NCBI RefSeq assembly: GCF_001465595.2
Contig: NZ_CP013481.2
Location: forward strand, 2,232,001-2,296,000
Length of the DNA stretch: 64,000 nucleotides
Direction of reading: 5' to 3'
Source of the DNA: Pandoraea apista
Lineage (GTDB): Bacteria; Pseudomonadota; Gammaproteobacteria; Burkholderiales; Burkholderiaceae
In this document: one piece after another, positions 9,730-17,253 of the stretch
How positions within the stretch are numbered: the stretch's first letter is position 1
Layout: each line of letters begins with the position of its first letter
The notes under the pieces: generated by a model
Databases searched by the model: none
The model's input: the letters and a program-made list of their open reading frames with translations, nothing else
Told to the model about the DNA's origin: nothing
Position numbers and translations under genes: made by a program

Positions 9730-10734
9730 ATGAAGGCGATCGAGATCACCCAATACGGCGCACCCGAAGTGCTCAAACTCACCGAGCGGCCGCGTCCCGA
9801 GCTGAAGCCGGGCGAAGTGCTTATCAAGGTCACGGCGTCGGGCGTGAATCGCCCCGATGTGCTGCAACGCATTGGCCAGTACCCGGTGCCGCCGGGGGCC
9901 TCGGATCTGCCGGGGCTGGAGGTGGCGGGAGAGATCGTCGAAGGCGCACTTGATGGCGCTGACAATCGCTGGGGTCTGAAGGTCGGCTCGCGCGTGTGCG
10001 CGCTGGTGCAGGGTGGCGGCTATGCCGAGTACTGCGCGGCGCCGCTCGCGCAGGTGTTGCCAGTGCCGGAAGGGCTGTCGGACATCGAGGCGGCGTCGCT
10101 GCCCGAGACGTTCTTCACCGTTTGGAGCAACGTGTTCGATCGCGCCCGTCTTGGCGAGACCGAGGCCGGCGAGAAGGAGACGCTGCTGGTGCAGGGTGGC
10201 ACAAGCGGCATCGGCGTGACGGCCATCCAGCTTGGCGTAGCGCTTGGCCACCGTGTGTTCGCGACGGCGGGGTCCGACGAGAAGGCCCGGGCGTGCGAAG
10301 CGCTCGGCGCGGAACGAGGCATCAATTACAAGACCGAGGATTTCGTCGCTGTCGCCAAGGCGTTGACCCAGGACCGCGGCGTGGATGTCGTGCTCGACAT
10401 GGTGGGCGGCGATTACCTGCCTCGGGAAGTGCAGGCGCTGGCGTTTGACGGCCGCATCGCCATCATCGCATTGCTCGGCGGAAGCAAAGCCACGCTGGAT
10501 ATGGGGGCGCTGCTGCGTCGCCGTCTGACGGTGACCGGCTCCACGTTGCGCCCGCGCTCGGTGGCATTCAAGGCGGCGATTGCCAAGAACCTGTACGAGA
10601 AGGTCTGGCCGTTGTTCGCCGCAGGCAAGATTCGTCCGGTGATTTATCAGACGTTCCCGGCCGAACAAGCAGACAAGGCTCACGCTTTGATGGAAACCAG
10701 TACGCACGTTGGCAAGATCGTGTTGACCTGGTAA
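9730..10734 (+). CDS. NAD(P)H quinone oxidoreductase, zeta-crystallin/PIG3 type
   Basis: A 334-residue medium-chain dehydrogenase/reductase of the zinc-free quinone oxidoreductase branch. The GroES-like N-terminal domain starts MKAIEITQYGAPEVLKL and contains ASGVNRPDVLQR, typical of the PIG3 group. The Rossmann domain carries the nucleotide-binding loop VQGGTSGIGVTAIQLG (about 156-171) and ATAGSDEKARACEALGA for NADPH selection. Structural and catalytic zinc cysteines are absent, as expected. The probable role is two-electron or one-electron reduction of quinones in the cytoplasm. It is followed by a 13-bp hairpin and then by tpiA. Confidence 0.88.
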   Translation: MKAIEITQYGAPEVLKLTERPRPELKPGEVLIKVTASGVNRPDVLQRIGQYPVPPGASDLPGLEVAGEIVEGALDGADNRWGLKVGSRVCALVQGGGYAEYCAAPLAQVLPVPEGLSDIEAASLPETFFTVWSNVFDRARLGETEAGEKETLLVQGGTSGIGVTAIQLGVALGHRVFATAGSDEKARACEALGAERGINYKTEDFVAVAKALTQDRGVDVVLDMVGGDYLPREVQALAFDGRIAIIALLGGSKATLDMGALLRRRLTVTGSTLRPRSVAFKAAIAKNLYEKVWPLFAAGKIRPVIYQTFPAEQADKAHALMETSTHVGKIVLTW

Positions 10735-10760
10735 GCGCGCTGGCGTCGATTGGTGGTGTG

Positions 10761-10792
10761 AATCCGCGTGAAATACTTGTTTCATGCGGATT
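10761..10792 (+). terminator. hairpin after the quinone oxidoreductase gene
   Basis: Arms of 13 bp (10761-10773 and 10780-10792, one G-T wobble) with a 6-nt loop, 26 bp after the stop codon. There is no long U tract, so termination is possible rather than certain. Confidence 0.5.
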
Positions 10793-10815
10793 TGCACGCC
10801 CCAAAGCCGCCGAAA

Positions 10816-10845
10816 TTGACCCCCATGCCCCGGACACACTAGAAT
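10816..10845 (+). promoter_or_regulatory. sigma70-type promoter of tpiA
   Basis: TTGACC (10816-10821) and TAGAAT (10840-10845) are separated by 18 bp and lie 38 bp upstream of the tpiA start. Confidence 0.6.
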
Positions 10846-10882
10846 GAGAGGTTTTTCGTCCATACGCATCGGGGGATAAGGC

Positions 10883-11683
10883 GTGACAACTGGTACTGCA
10901 GCTTCGGCTCGCACCATCAGCCGTAAGGCTGGCAAGCTCGTCGTGGGCAATTGGAAACTGCATGGCAGCCTGGCCGGCAATGAGGCGCTTTTGGGCGACC
11001 TGCTGGCATCGCCGGTGCTGAGTGCGCCGGGCGTGATTGCGGCCGTATGTGTGCCGTTCCCCTATCTCGCGCAATGCCAGGCCCGCCTTTCGGGGCAGGT
11101 ATTGGGTTTCGGTGCGCAAGATGTTTCGGCGCAAGTCGGTGGCGCGTTCACGGGCGAGGTCGCGGCAAAGATGATTGCCGAGTTCGGCGCGCAGTTCGTG
11201 ATCGTGGGGCACTCGGAGCGCCGTACGTATCACGCCGAGACCGACGCGAATGTCGCTGCCAAGACGGTGCGCGTGATCGACGCGGGCATGACGCCGATCG
11301 TGTGTGTGGGCGAAACGCTCGCCGAGCGCGAGGCGGGCGAGACGAAGGCCGTGGTCACGCGTCAGCTCGAAGCGGTACTCGCTTCGTTGACGGCGGAGCA
11401 GGCTGGGCAAATCGTCGTTGCCTACGAGCCGGTCTGGGCGATCGGTACAGGCAAGACGGCAACGTCGGCCGAGGCGCAGGAAGTGCACGCCCATTTGCGC
11501 TCGCTGTTGCGCGCGAAGGGTGAGGCGGTCGCGGATGTGGCGGTGTTGTACGGTGGAAGTGTGAAGCCGGACAACGCGGCGGAGCTGTTTTCGATGGCGG
11601 ATGTCGATGGTGGTCTGATCGGTGGCGCGGCGTTGAAGGCGGCAGATTTTCTGGCAATTTGCGAGGCGGGACTGTCGCGCTGA
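10883..11683 (+). CDS. tpiA: triosephosphate isomerase
   Basis: A 266-residue TIM-barrel enzyme that interconverts dihydroxyacetone phosphate and glyceraldehyde 3-phosphate in glycolysis and gluconeogenesis. The catalytic residues are visible: Lys25 in NWKLHG, His110 in VGHSERR and Glu182 in [14 protein letters not shown], plus the phosphate-binding GGSVKPDN near the C terminus. The start is GTG; the first 16 residues are a polar extension beyond the usual start of the barrel, so the true start could lie slightly downstream. It has its own promoter, and secG follows after 92 bp containing two hairpins. Confidence 0.96.
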   Translation: MTTGTAASARTISRKAGKLVVGNWKLHGSLAGNEALLGDLLASPVLSAPGVIAAVCVPFPYLAQCQARLSGQVLGFGAQDVSAQVGGAFTGEVAAKMIAEFGAQFVIVGHSERRTYHAETDANVAAKTVRVIDAGMTPIVCVGETLAEREAGETKAVVTRQLEAVLASLTAEQAGQIVVAYEPVWAIGTGKTATSAEAQEVHAHLRSLLRAKGEAVADVAVLYGGSVKPDNAAELFSMADVDGGLIGGAALKAADFLAICEAGLSR

Positions 11684-11689
11684 TGGCCA

Positions 11690-11747
11690 ATGCCATTTTG
11701 TAATGGCATGAAATAGTCATGATGCGGTGCATCAAAAATGCACCGCA
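11690..11747 (+). other. two tandem hairpins between tpiA and secG
   Basis: Hairpin 1 has 8-bp arms (11690-11697 and 11702-11709); hairpin 2 has perfect 10-bp arms (11723-11732 and 11738-11747) with loop CAAAA. Neither is followed by a clear U tract, so they may be terminator-like, attenuating or mRNA-processing structures. Confidence 0.55.
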
Positions 11748-11775
11748 AATCGGATTCTTCTATACGGGTGATGAG

Positions 11776-12144
11776 ATGGGGTTGTTGAAAACGTTGTTGA
11801 TCGTGGTGCAGGTGCTTTCCGCGCTGGGCATCATCGGTCTGGTGTTGCTTCAGCATGGCAAGGGTGCCGACATGGGCGCTGCATTCGGTAGCGGTTCGTC
11901 GGGCAGTCTCTTCGGTGCTTCGGGGTCTGCGAACTTCCTGTCGCGTACCACGGCGGTGCTGGCGGCCGTATTTTTCGTGACCACGCTGGGTCTCACGTAT
12001 CTCGGTTCGTACAAGCCGGCGGCAAATATCGGTGTCCTTGGTAATTTGCCTGCGGCGACTTCGCCGTCGGCGGCGTCGGCACCGGGGGCGGCAAGTGCTC
12101 CGGCGCCGGCTTCCGTAGCGAATCCGCAAGACGTGCCCAAGTAA
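11776..12144 (+). CDS. secG: preprotein translocase subunit SecG
   Basis: A 122-residue inner-membrane subunit of the SecYEG protein-conducting channel. Two transmembrane segments are visible (about 3-22 and 53-73), separated by the conserved cytoplasmic loop LLQHGKGADMGAAFGSGSSGSLFGASG. The C-terminal 45 residues are Ala/Pro/Ser-rich and probably disordered, as in other betaproteobacterial SecG. The start MGLLKTLLIVVQ fits the family, so the in-frame start 57 bp upstream is rejected. tpiA-secG-tRNA-Leu-nuo is a gene order known from several proteobacteria. Confidence 0.93.
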   Translation: MGLLKTLLIVVQVLSALGIIGLVLLQHGKGADMGAAFGSGSSGSLFGASGSANFLSRTTAVLAAVFFVTTLGLTYLGSYKPAANIGVLGNLPAATSPSAASAPGAASAPAPASVANPQDVPK

Positions 12145-12208
12145 TTGGCAACGCGTTTGTGACAAGTAATAAGCCGTAAAGAAAATCGAAAAAAATTCGA
12201 TTTGTGCA

Positions 12209-12237
12209 TTGAACAAAATGCCGAAGGGCGCTACTAT
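12209..12237 (+). promoter_or_regulatory. sigma70-type promoter of tRNA-Leu
   Basis: TTGAAC (12209-12214) and TACTAT (12232-12237) are spaced by exactly 17 bp and end 49 bp before the tRNA. A weak AT-rich hairpin (12183-12203) just upstream may end the secG transcript. Confidence 0.6.
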
Positions 12238-12286
12238 AGCGGTCTTGAAGCGATTCGTAAGTGACAGCGGATTGCAGACTATGAAT

Positions 12287-12371
12287 GCCGACGTGGTGAA
12301 ATTGGTAGACACGCTATCTTGAGGGGGTAGTGGCGAAAGCTGTGCGAGTTCGAGTCTCGCCGTCGGCACCA
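12287..12371 (+). tRNA. tRNA-Leu (anticodon GAG)
   Basis: An 85-nt class II tRNA. The acceptor arms GCCGACG (12287-12293) and CGTCGGC (12361-12367) pair perfectly and the CCA end is encoded. The anticodon loop TTGAGGG places GAG at 12321-12323, which reads CUC and CUU leucine codons. The long variable arm (TGGCGAAAGCTGT) and the T loop TTCGAGT are typical of tRNA-Leu. Confidence 0.97.
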
Positions 12372-12381
12372 CAGTTCTACG

Positions 12382-12422
12382 ATGCCAGCCTTGCGTTTAT
12401 GCTTTGGCTGGCATTTTATTTT
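12382..12422 (+). terminator. rho-independent terminator after tRNA-Leu
   Basis: A 9-bp stem (ATGCCAGCC at 12382-12390 with GGCTGGCAT at 12406-12414), 15-nt loop, then a T-rich tail. It separates the tRNA transcript from the nuo operon. Confidence 0.75.
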
Positions 12423-12501
12423 GTGCTCACCGTTCATCCGCTTTCCGGTCCCCACACCATCGACGAGAGCGGTTCTTTGAACTAACCGAAAGAGGGTAGA
12501 G

Positions 12502-12861
12502 TTGAACCTCGGAACCTATTATCCCGTCCTGCTGTTTCTTCTGGTAGGTGGCGGTCTTGGGGCGGTACTGATTGGCGTCGGTAAATTTCTCGGCCCCAAC
12601 AATCCCGACAGCGAAAAACTCTCTCCGTACGAGTGCGGCTTCGAGGCATTCGAAGACGCGCGCATGAAGTTCGATGTGCGCTACTATCTCGTCGCCATCC
12701 TTTTCATCCTGTTCGATCTCGAAACGGCATTTCTGTTTCCGTGGGGCGTTGCTCTGCGCGATATCGGCTGGGTGGGCTTTATCTCCATGATGGGTTTCCT
12801 GCTTGAACTGCTCGTCGGTTTCGTGTTCCTGTGGAAGCGCGGTGCGCTTGACTGGGAATAA
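12502..12861 (+). CDS. nuoA: NADH-quinone oxidoreductase subunit A
   Basis: A 119-residue membrane subunit of complex I (ND3 family). Three transmembrane helices are apparent (about 8-30, 62-83 and 89-112), with the conserved loop between helices 1 and 2 containing SPYECGF, the flexible region at the junction with the peripheral arm. The only start that gives the family N terminus is TTG, preceded by AGAGGGTAGAG as a ribosome-binding site; the rare start codon may lower translation of the first cistron. It is the first gene of the complete nuo operon. Confidence 0.96.
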   Translation: MNLGTYYPVLLFLLVGGGLGAVLIGVGKFLGPNNPDSEKLSPYECGFEAFEDARMKFDVRYYLVAILFILFDLETAFLFPWGVALRDIGWVGFISMMGFLLELLVGFVFLWKRGALDWE

Positions 12862-12909
12862 GACCGTCAACGTATTTGGCAGCATTGCAGAAGGATTCAG
12901 GGTAAGCAT

Positions 12910-13389
12910 ATGAGCATCGAAGGGGTTTTGCGCGAAGGGTTTGTCACCACCACGGCTGACAAACTCATCAACTGGACGCGCACGGGTTCGCTTTGGCCGA
13001 TGACGTTCGGCCTCGCGTGTTGTGCCGTTGAAATGATGCACGCTGGCGCGGCGCGTTACGATCTGGACCGGTTCGGCGTGGTATTCCGCCCGAGCCCGCG
13101 TCAGTCGGACGTGATGATCGTGGCCGGTACGCTGTGCAACAAGATGGCACCCGCGCTGCGCAAGGTGTACGACCAGATGGCCGAGCCGCGTTGGGTGATC
13201 TCGATGGGGTCGTGTGCCAACGGCGGCGGCTACTATCACTATTCCTACTCGGTGGTGCGCGGTTGCGATCGCATCGTGCCAGTCGACGTCTACGTGCCGG
13301 GCTGTCCGCCGACGGCCGAGGCGCTCGTCTACGGCATCATCCAGTTGCAGTCAAAGATCAAGCGGACTGCGACGATCGCGCGTAAATAA
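12910..13389 (+). CDS. nuoB: NADH-quinone oxidoreductase subunit B
   Basis: A 159-residue peripheral subunit (PSST family) that holds iron-sulfur cluster N2, the last electron carrier before quinone. The tandem cysteines of LACCAVEMM (near residues 36-37), the Cys of [12 protein letters not shown] and that of [11 protein letters not shown] supply the four ligands. The conserved [18 protein letters not shown] region is also present. It lies between nuoA and nuoC with short spacers. Confidence 0.98.
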   Translation: MSIEGVLREGFVTTTADKLINWTRTGSLWPMTFGLACCAVEMMHAGAARYDLDRFGVVFRPSPRQSDVMIVAGTLCNKMAPALRKVYDQMAEPRWVISMGSCANGGGYYHYSYSVVRGCDRIVPVDVYVPGCPPTAEALVYGIIQLQSKIKRTATIARK

Positions 13390-13400
13390 CCGTTACCGCC

Positions 13401-14000
13401 ATGTCTAAACTAGAACAACTCAAGACCACCCTGCAAAACGTGCTTGGCCCCCGTGCCGAGCAGTTGGTGGAAGCCCTCGACGAGCTGACGCTGACCGTCA
13501 AGGCGAGTGACTATCTCGAGGTGGCGCGCACGCTGCGCGATCATCCCGATCTGAAGTTCGAGCAACTGATGGACGTTGCCGGCATGGACTACTCGGCTTA
13601 CGGCGACGGTCTCTACGACGGTCCGCGCTATGCCGCCGTCTCGCATCTGCTCTCGCTGACCCACAACTGGCGTCTGCGTGTGCGCGTGTTCGCGCCGGAA
13701 GACGATCTGCCGGTCGTGGCGTCGTTGATCGATCTGTGGAGCTCGGCGAACTGGTTCGAGCGCGAAGCCTTCGATCTGGTCGGTATCGTGTTCGAAGGTC
13801 ACCCGGATCTGCGTCGCATTCTGACGGACTACGGCTTCATCGGTCACCCGTTCCGCAAGGACTTCCCGACGTCCGGTTACGTCGAGATGCGTTACGACCC
13901 GGAACAGAAGCGAGTGATCTACCAACCGGTGACGATCGAGCCGCGCGAAATTACGCCGCGCATCATCCGCGAAGAGCATTACGCCGGTCTGAAACATTAA
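13401..14000 (+). CDS. nuoC: NADH-quinone oxidoreductase subunit C
   Basis: A 199-residue 30-kDa peripheral subunit of complex I. The signature [29 protein letters not shown] (about 114-142), followed by HPFRKDFP, identifies the family. It is separate from nuoD, unlike the fused NuoCD of enterobacteria and as usual in betaproteobacteria. nuoD begins 9 bp after its stop. It binds NuoD and NuoB in the quinone-reducing module and carries no cofactor. Confidence 0.98.
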   Translation: MSKLEQLKTTLQNVLGPRAEQLVEALDELTLTVKASDYLEVARTLRDHPDLKFEQLMDVAGMDYSAYGDGLYDGPRYAAVSHLLSLTHNWRLRVRVFAPEDDLPVVASLIDLWSSANWFEREAFDLVGIVFEGHPDLRRILTDYGFIGHPFRKDFPTSGYVEMRYDPEQKRVIYQPVTIEPREITPRIIREEHYAGLKH

Positions 14001-14009
14001 GGTGGCCTT

Positions 14010-15263
14010 GTGGCAGACATCAAGAACTACACCCTGAACTTCGGTCCGCAGCACCCGGCAGCGCACGGCGTGCTGCGCCTGGTGCTCGAGCTGGACGGCG
14101 AAGTGATTCAGCGCGCCGATCCGCACATCGGCCTGTTGCACCGTGCGACCGAAAAACTCGCCGAATCGAAGACGTTCCTGCAATCCGTGCCGTACATGGA
14201 TCGTCTCGATTATGTGTCGATGATGTGCAATGAGCACGCATACGTCATGGCGATCGAAAAGCTGCTCGGCGTAGATGTGCCGATTCGCGCACAATACATC
14301 CGCGTGATGTTCGACGAAATCACGCGCGTTCTGAATCACTTGATGTGGATCGGTTCGCACGCACTCGACGTGGGCGCGATGGCAGTGTTCCTGTACGCCT
14401 TCCGTGAGCGCGAAGATCTGTTCGACGTGTACGAAGCCGTCTCGGGCGCCCGTATGCACGCGGCTTACTACCGTCCGGGAGGGGTGTATCGCGATCTGCC
14501 GGACGCCATGCCGAAGTATCGTGCGTCGAAGTTCCACAACGAGCGCGCGATCAAGAAGATGAACGAAGCACGCGAAGGTTCGCTGCTGGACTTCATCGAA
14601 GATTTCGCCATTCGCTTCCCGAAGTGTGTCGACGAGTACGAAACGCTGCTCACCGACAACCGGATCTGGAAGCAGCGTCTGGTCGGTATCGGTGTGGTGT
14701 CGCCTGAGCGCGCCATGCAGCTCGGCTTCTCCGGCGCGATGCTGCGCGGTTCGGGCATTGCCTGGGATCTGCGCAAGAAGCAGCCGTACGAAGTGTACGA
14801 CCGCCTCGAATTCGATATTCCGGTGGGTAAGGAAGGCGACTGCTATGACCGTTACCTGGTGCGTGTGGAAGAAATGCGCCAGTCGGCCAGCCTGATCCGC
14901 CAGTGCGTGAAGTGGCTGCGTGCCAATGAAGGTCCGGTGATTACGGACAATCACAAAGTGGCCCCGCCGTCGCGCGTTGAAATGAAGTCGAACATGGAAG
15001 AGCTGATTCACCACTTCAAGCTCTTCACCGAAGGCTTCCACGTGCCCGCCGGCGAGACGTATGCCGCTGTCGAGCACCCGAAGGGCGAGTTCGGCATCTA
15101 TCTGGTGTCGGACGGTGCCAACAAACCGTACCGCCTGAAGATTCGAGCACCGGGCTTCGCCCACCTTTCTGCGCTCGACGAGATGGCAAAGGGTCACATG
15201 ATTGCAGATGCTGTCGCGATCATCGGTACCCAGGACATCGTGTTCGGCGAGATCGATCGCTAA
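14010..15263 (+). CDS. nuoD: NADH-quinone oxidoreductase subunit D
   Basis: A 417-residue 49-kDa subunit that forms most of the quinone-binding cavity with NuoB. Conserved features include [15 protein letters not shown] near the N terminus, with the His implicated in quinone binding, and the C-terminal IVFGEIDR. The start is GTG. The fold descends from NiFe-hydrogenase large subunits but the metal cysteines are lost, as expected. The gene ends 7 bp before a strong hairpin and a 171-bp spacer that divides the operon. Confidence 0.98.
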   Translation: MADIKNYTLNFGPQHPAAHGVLRLVLELDGEVIQRADPHIGLLHRATEKLAESKTFLQSVPYMDRLDYVSMMCNEHAYVMAIEKLLGVDVPIRAQYIRVMFDEITRVLNHLMWIGSHALDVGAMAVFLYAFREREDLFDVYEAVSGARMHAAYYRPGGVYRDLPDAMPKYRASKFHNERAIKKMNEAREGSLLDFIEDFAIRFPKCVDEYETLLTDNRIWKQRLVGIGVVSPERAMQLGFSGAMLRGSGIAWDLRKKQPYEVYDRLEFDIPVGKEGDCYDRYLVRVEEMRQSASLIRQCVKWLRANEGPVITDNHKVAPPSRVEMKSNMEELIHHFKLFTEGFHVPAGETYAAVEHPKGEFGIYLVSDGANKPYRLKIRAPGFAHLSALDEMAKGHMIADAVAIIGTQDIVFGEIDR

Positions 15264-15270
15264 ATGCGCA

Positions 15271-15297
15271 GCGGGCGCCTCAGGCGCCCGCAAGTTT
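15271..15297 (+). other. strong hairpin between nuoD and nuoE
   Basis: A perfect 9-bp GC stem (GCGGGCGCC at 15271-15279, GGCGCCCGC at 15283-15291) with a 3-nt loop, followed by AAGTTTT. It starts 7 bp after the nuoD stop and looks like an intrinsic terminator or attenuator inside the operon; an RNA-processing or stability role is an alternative. Confidence 0.65.
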
Positions 15298-15434
15298 TAA
15301 GTCGGCAGGGTTTCGCAGGTCGATACCATTGCCGTTCCAGTTGCCGTGCCTGTGAGTTGCGGGCAGTCGAGATGATCGACTCGCCCGCGCTGGCACGAGC
15401 GGGGATAACGTTTTAGAGAACCGTCGGATCGGAA

Positions 15435-15935
15435 ATGCTTTCTCCCGAAGCCCTGAAGAAAATCGACCGTGCCGTTGCCAAATACCCTGCCGAGCAGAAG
15501 CAGTCGGCGGTAATGCACGCACTTGCCGTAGCGCAGGTCGAGAAAGGCTGGTTGTCGCCCGAAGTGATGCAATTCGTGGCGGACTACCTCGAGATGCCCG
15601 CAGTCGCGGTGCAAGAGGTCGCAACCTTCTACACCATGTTCAACACGAGCCCTGTGGGTAAGTTCAAGTTGACCGTGTGCACGAACCTGCCTTGCCAGCT
15701 CACGCGCGGCGAAGAGATGGCCAAGTACCTGAAGGAGAAGCTGGGTGTCGAGTACAACGACATCACGCCGGATGGTCTCTTCACGGTCAAGGAAGGCGAG
15801 TGCATGGGCGCTTGCGGCGATGCCCCGGTCATGCTGGTGAACAACCATCGCATGTGCGGCTTCATGAACGAAGCCAAGGTCGACGCGCTCATCGACGAGC
15901 TCAAGGCCAAGGGCGCTGCGGGAGAGAAAGCATGA
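15435..15935 (+). CDS. nuoE: NADH-quinone oxidoreductase subunit E
   Basis: A 166-residue 24-kDa subunit of the NADH-oxidising module with a thioredoxin-like fold that binds the [2Fe-2S] cluster N1a. Ligand cysteines are visible in VCTNLPCQL (near residues 80-85) and in [12 protein letters not shown] (near 121-125). It follows the 171-bp spacer after nuoD, and its stop overlaps the nuoF start in an ATGA arrangement, which implies coupled translation. Confidence 0.97.
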   Translation: MLSPEALKKIDRAVAKYPAEQKQSAVMHALAVAQVEKGWLSPEVMQFVADYLEMPAVAVQEVATFYTMFNTSPVGKFKLTVCTNLPCQLTRGEEMAKYLKEKLGVEYNDITPDGLFTVKEGECMGACGDAPVMLVNNHRMCGFMNEAKVDALIDELKAKGAAGEKA

Positions 15936-17224
15936 CGTCGCTGCATAACCGTCACATCAAGCCGCTGATTCTCGCCGACCTGAATGGCGAAAACTGGCAT
16001 CTGGAAGACTACGTCAAGCGCGGTGGTTACCAGCAGCTCACACGTATTCTGAAGGAAGGCCTCACGCCGGAGCAGGTCATCGCCGATGTCAAGGCATCGG
16101 GCCTGCGTGGTCGTGGAGGCGCAGGCTTCCCGACCGGTCTGAAGTGGAGCTTCATGCCGCGTGCGTTCCCGGGTCAGAAGTACCTCGTCTGTAATTCGGA
16201 CGAAGGCGAACCCGGCACGTTCAAGGATCGCGACATCCTGCGCTACAACCCGCATGCGCTGATCGAAGGCATGGCCATCGGCGGTTTCGCCATGGGCATC
16301 ACCGTCGGCTACAACTACATCCACGGCGAAATCTACGAAGTGTACGAACGCTTCGAAGAGGCGCTCGAGGAAGCCCGCGCTGCCGGTTATCTGGGCGACA
16401 ACATTCTCGGCACGGACTTCTCGTTCCAGTTGCACGCTCACCATGGCTATGGCGCGTACATCTGCGGCGAAGAAACGGCGCTGCTCGAGTCGCTCGAAGG
16501 CAAAAAGGGCCAGCCGCGCTTCAAGCCGCCGTTCCCGGCGAGCTTCGGTCTGTACGGCAAGCCCACGACGATCAACAACACCGAGACGTTCGCTGCCGTT
16601 CCGTTCCTGCTGGCCACTGGCCCGCAGCAGTATCTGGAAATGGGCAAACCGAACAATGGCGGCACCAAGATTTTCTCGGTGTCGGGCGACGTCGAGCTGC
16701 CGGGTAACTACGAAGTGCCGCTGGGCACGCCGTTCCCCGAACTGCTGGAACTGGCAGGCGGCATGCGCGGCGGCAAGAAGCTCAAGGCCGTGATTCCGGG
16801 CGGCTCGTCGGCACCGGTCGTGCCGGCCGGGCTGATGATGGAAACCACGATGGACTACGACAGCATCGCCAAGGCCGGATCGATGCTGGGTTCGGGGGCA
16901 GTGATCGTGATGGACGAGACGCGCTGCATGGTGCGTTCGCTGCTGCGTCTGTCGTACTTCTACTACGAAGAATCGTGCGGTCAGTGCACGCCTTGCCGCG
17001 AAGGCACAGGCTGGCTGTGGCGCGTGGTCAATCGTATCGAGCACGGTGAAGGCCGCAAGGAAGATCTGGACCTGCTCAACTCGGTGGCCGAGAACATCAT
17101 GGGCCGTACCATTTGCGCGCTGGGCGACGCCGCAGCGATGCCGGTGCGAGGCATGCTCAAACACTTCTGGGACGAGTTCGCCTACCACGTCGAGCACAAG
17201 CATTGCTTGGTCGGCGCTCACTAA
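15932..17224 (+). CDS. nuoF: NADH-quinone oxidoreductase subunit F
   Basis: A 430-residue 51-kDa subunit that oxidises NADH. The glycine-rich loop [14 protein letters not shown] binds NADH and [18 protein letters not shown] is the FMN region, and [12 protein letters not shown] provides three Cys ligands for cluster N3 near residues 350-360, with a fourth Cys further on (TICALGD). The start [11 protein letters not shown] overlaps the nuoE stop by 4 bp; the same frame stays open far upstream inside nuoE, but that extension is not part of the gene. Confidence 0.97.
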   Translation: MTSLHNRHIKPLILADLNGENWHLEDYVKRGGYQQLTRILKEGLTPEQVIADVKASGLRGRGGAGFPTGLKWSFMPRAFPGQKYLVCNSDEGEPGTFKDRDILRYNPHALIEGMAIGGFAMGITVGYNYIHGEIYEVYERFEEALEEARAAGYLGDNILGTDFSFQLHAHHGYGAYICGEETALLESLEGKKGQPRFKPPFPASFGLYGKPTTINNTETFAAVPFLLATGPQQYLEMGKPNNGGTKIFSVSGDVELPGNYEVPLGTPFPELLELAGGMRGGKKLKAVIPGGSSAPVVPAGLMMETTMDYDSIAKAGSMLGSGAVIVMDETRCMVRSLLRLSYFYYEESCGQCTPCREGTGWLWRVVNRIEHGEGRKEDLDLLNSVAENIMGRTICALGDAAAMPVRGMLKHFWDEFAYHVEHKHCLVGAH

Positions 17225-17253
17225 TCCCTTTTGACGGTTGGCATTGAACCGCT

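Noticed and set aside
13410..15293. 627-residue antisense frame opposite nuoC and nuoD
   Set aside because: A codon-bias shadow; His/Arg/Val-rich with no recognisable motif.
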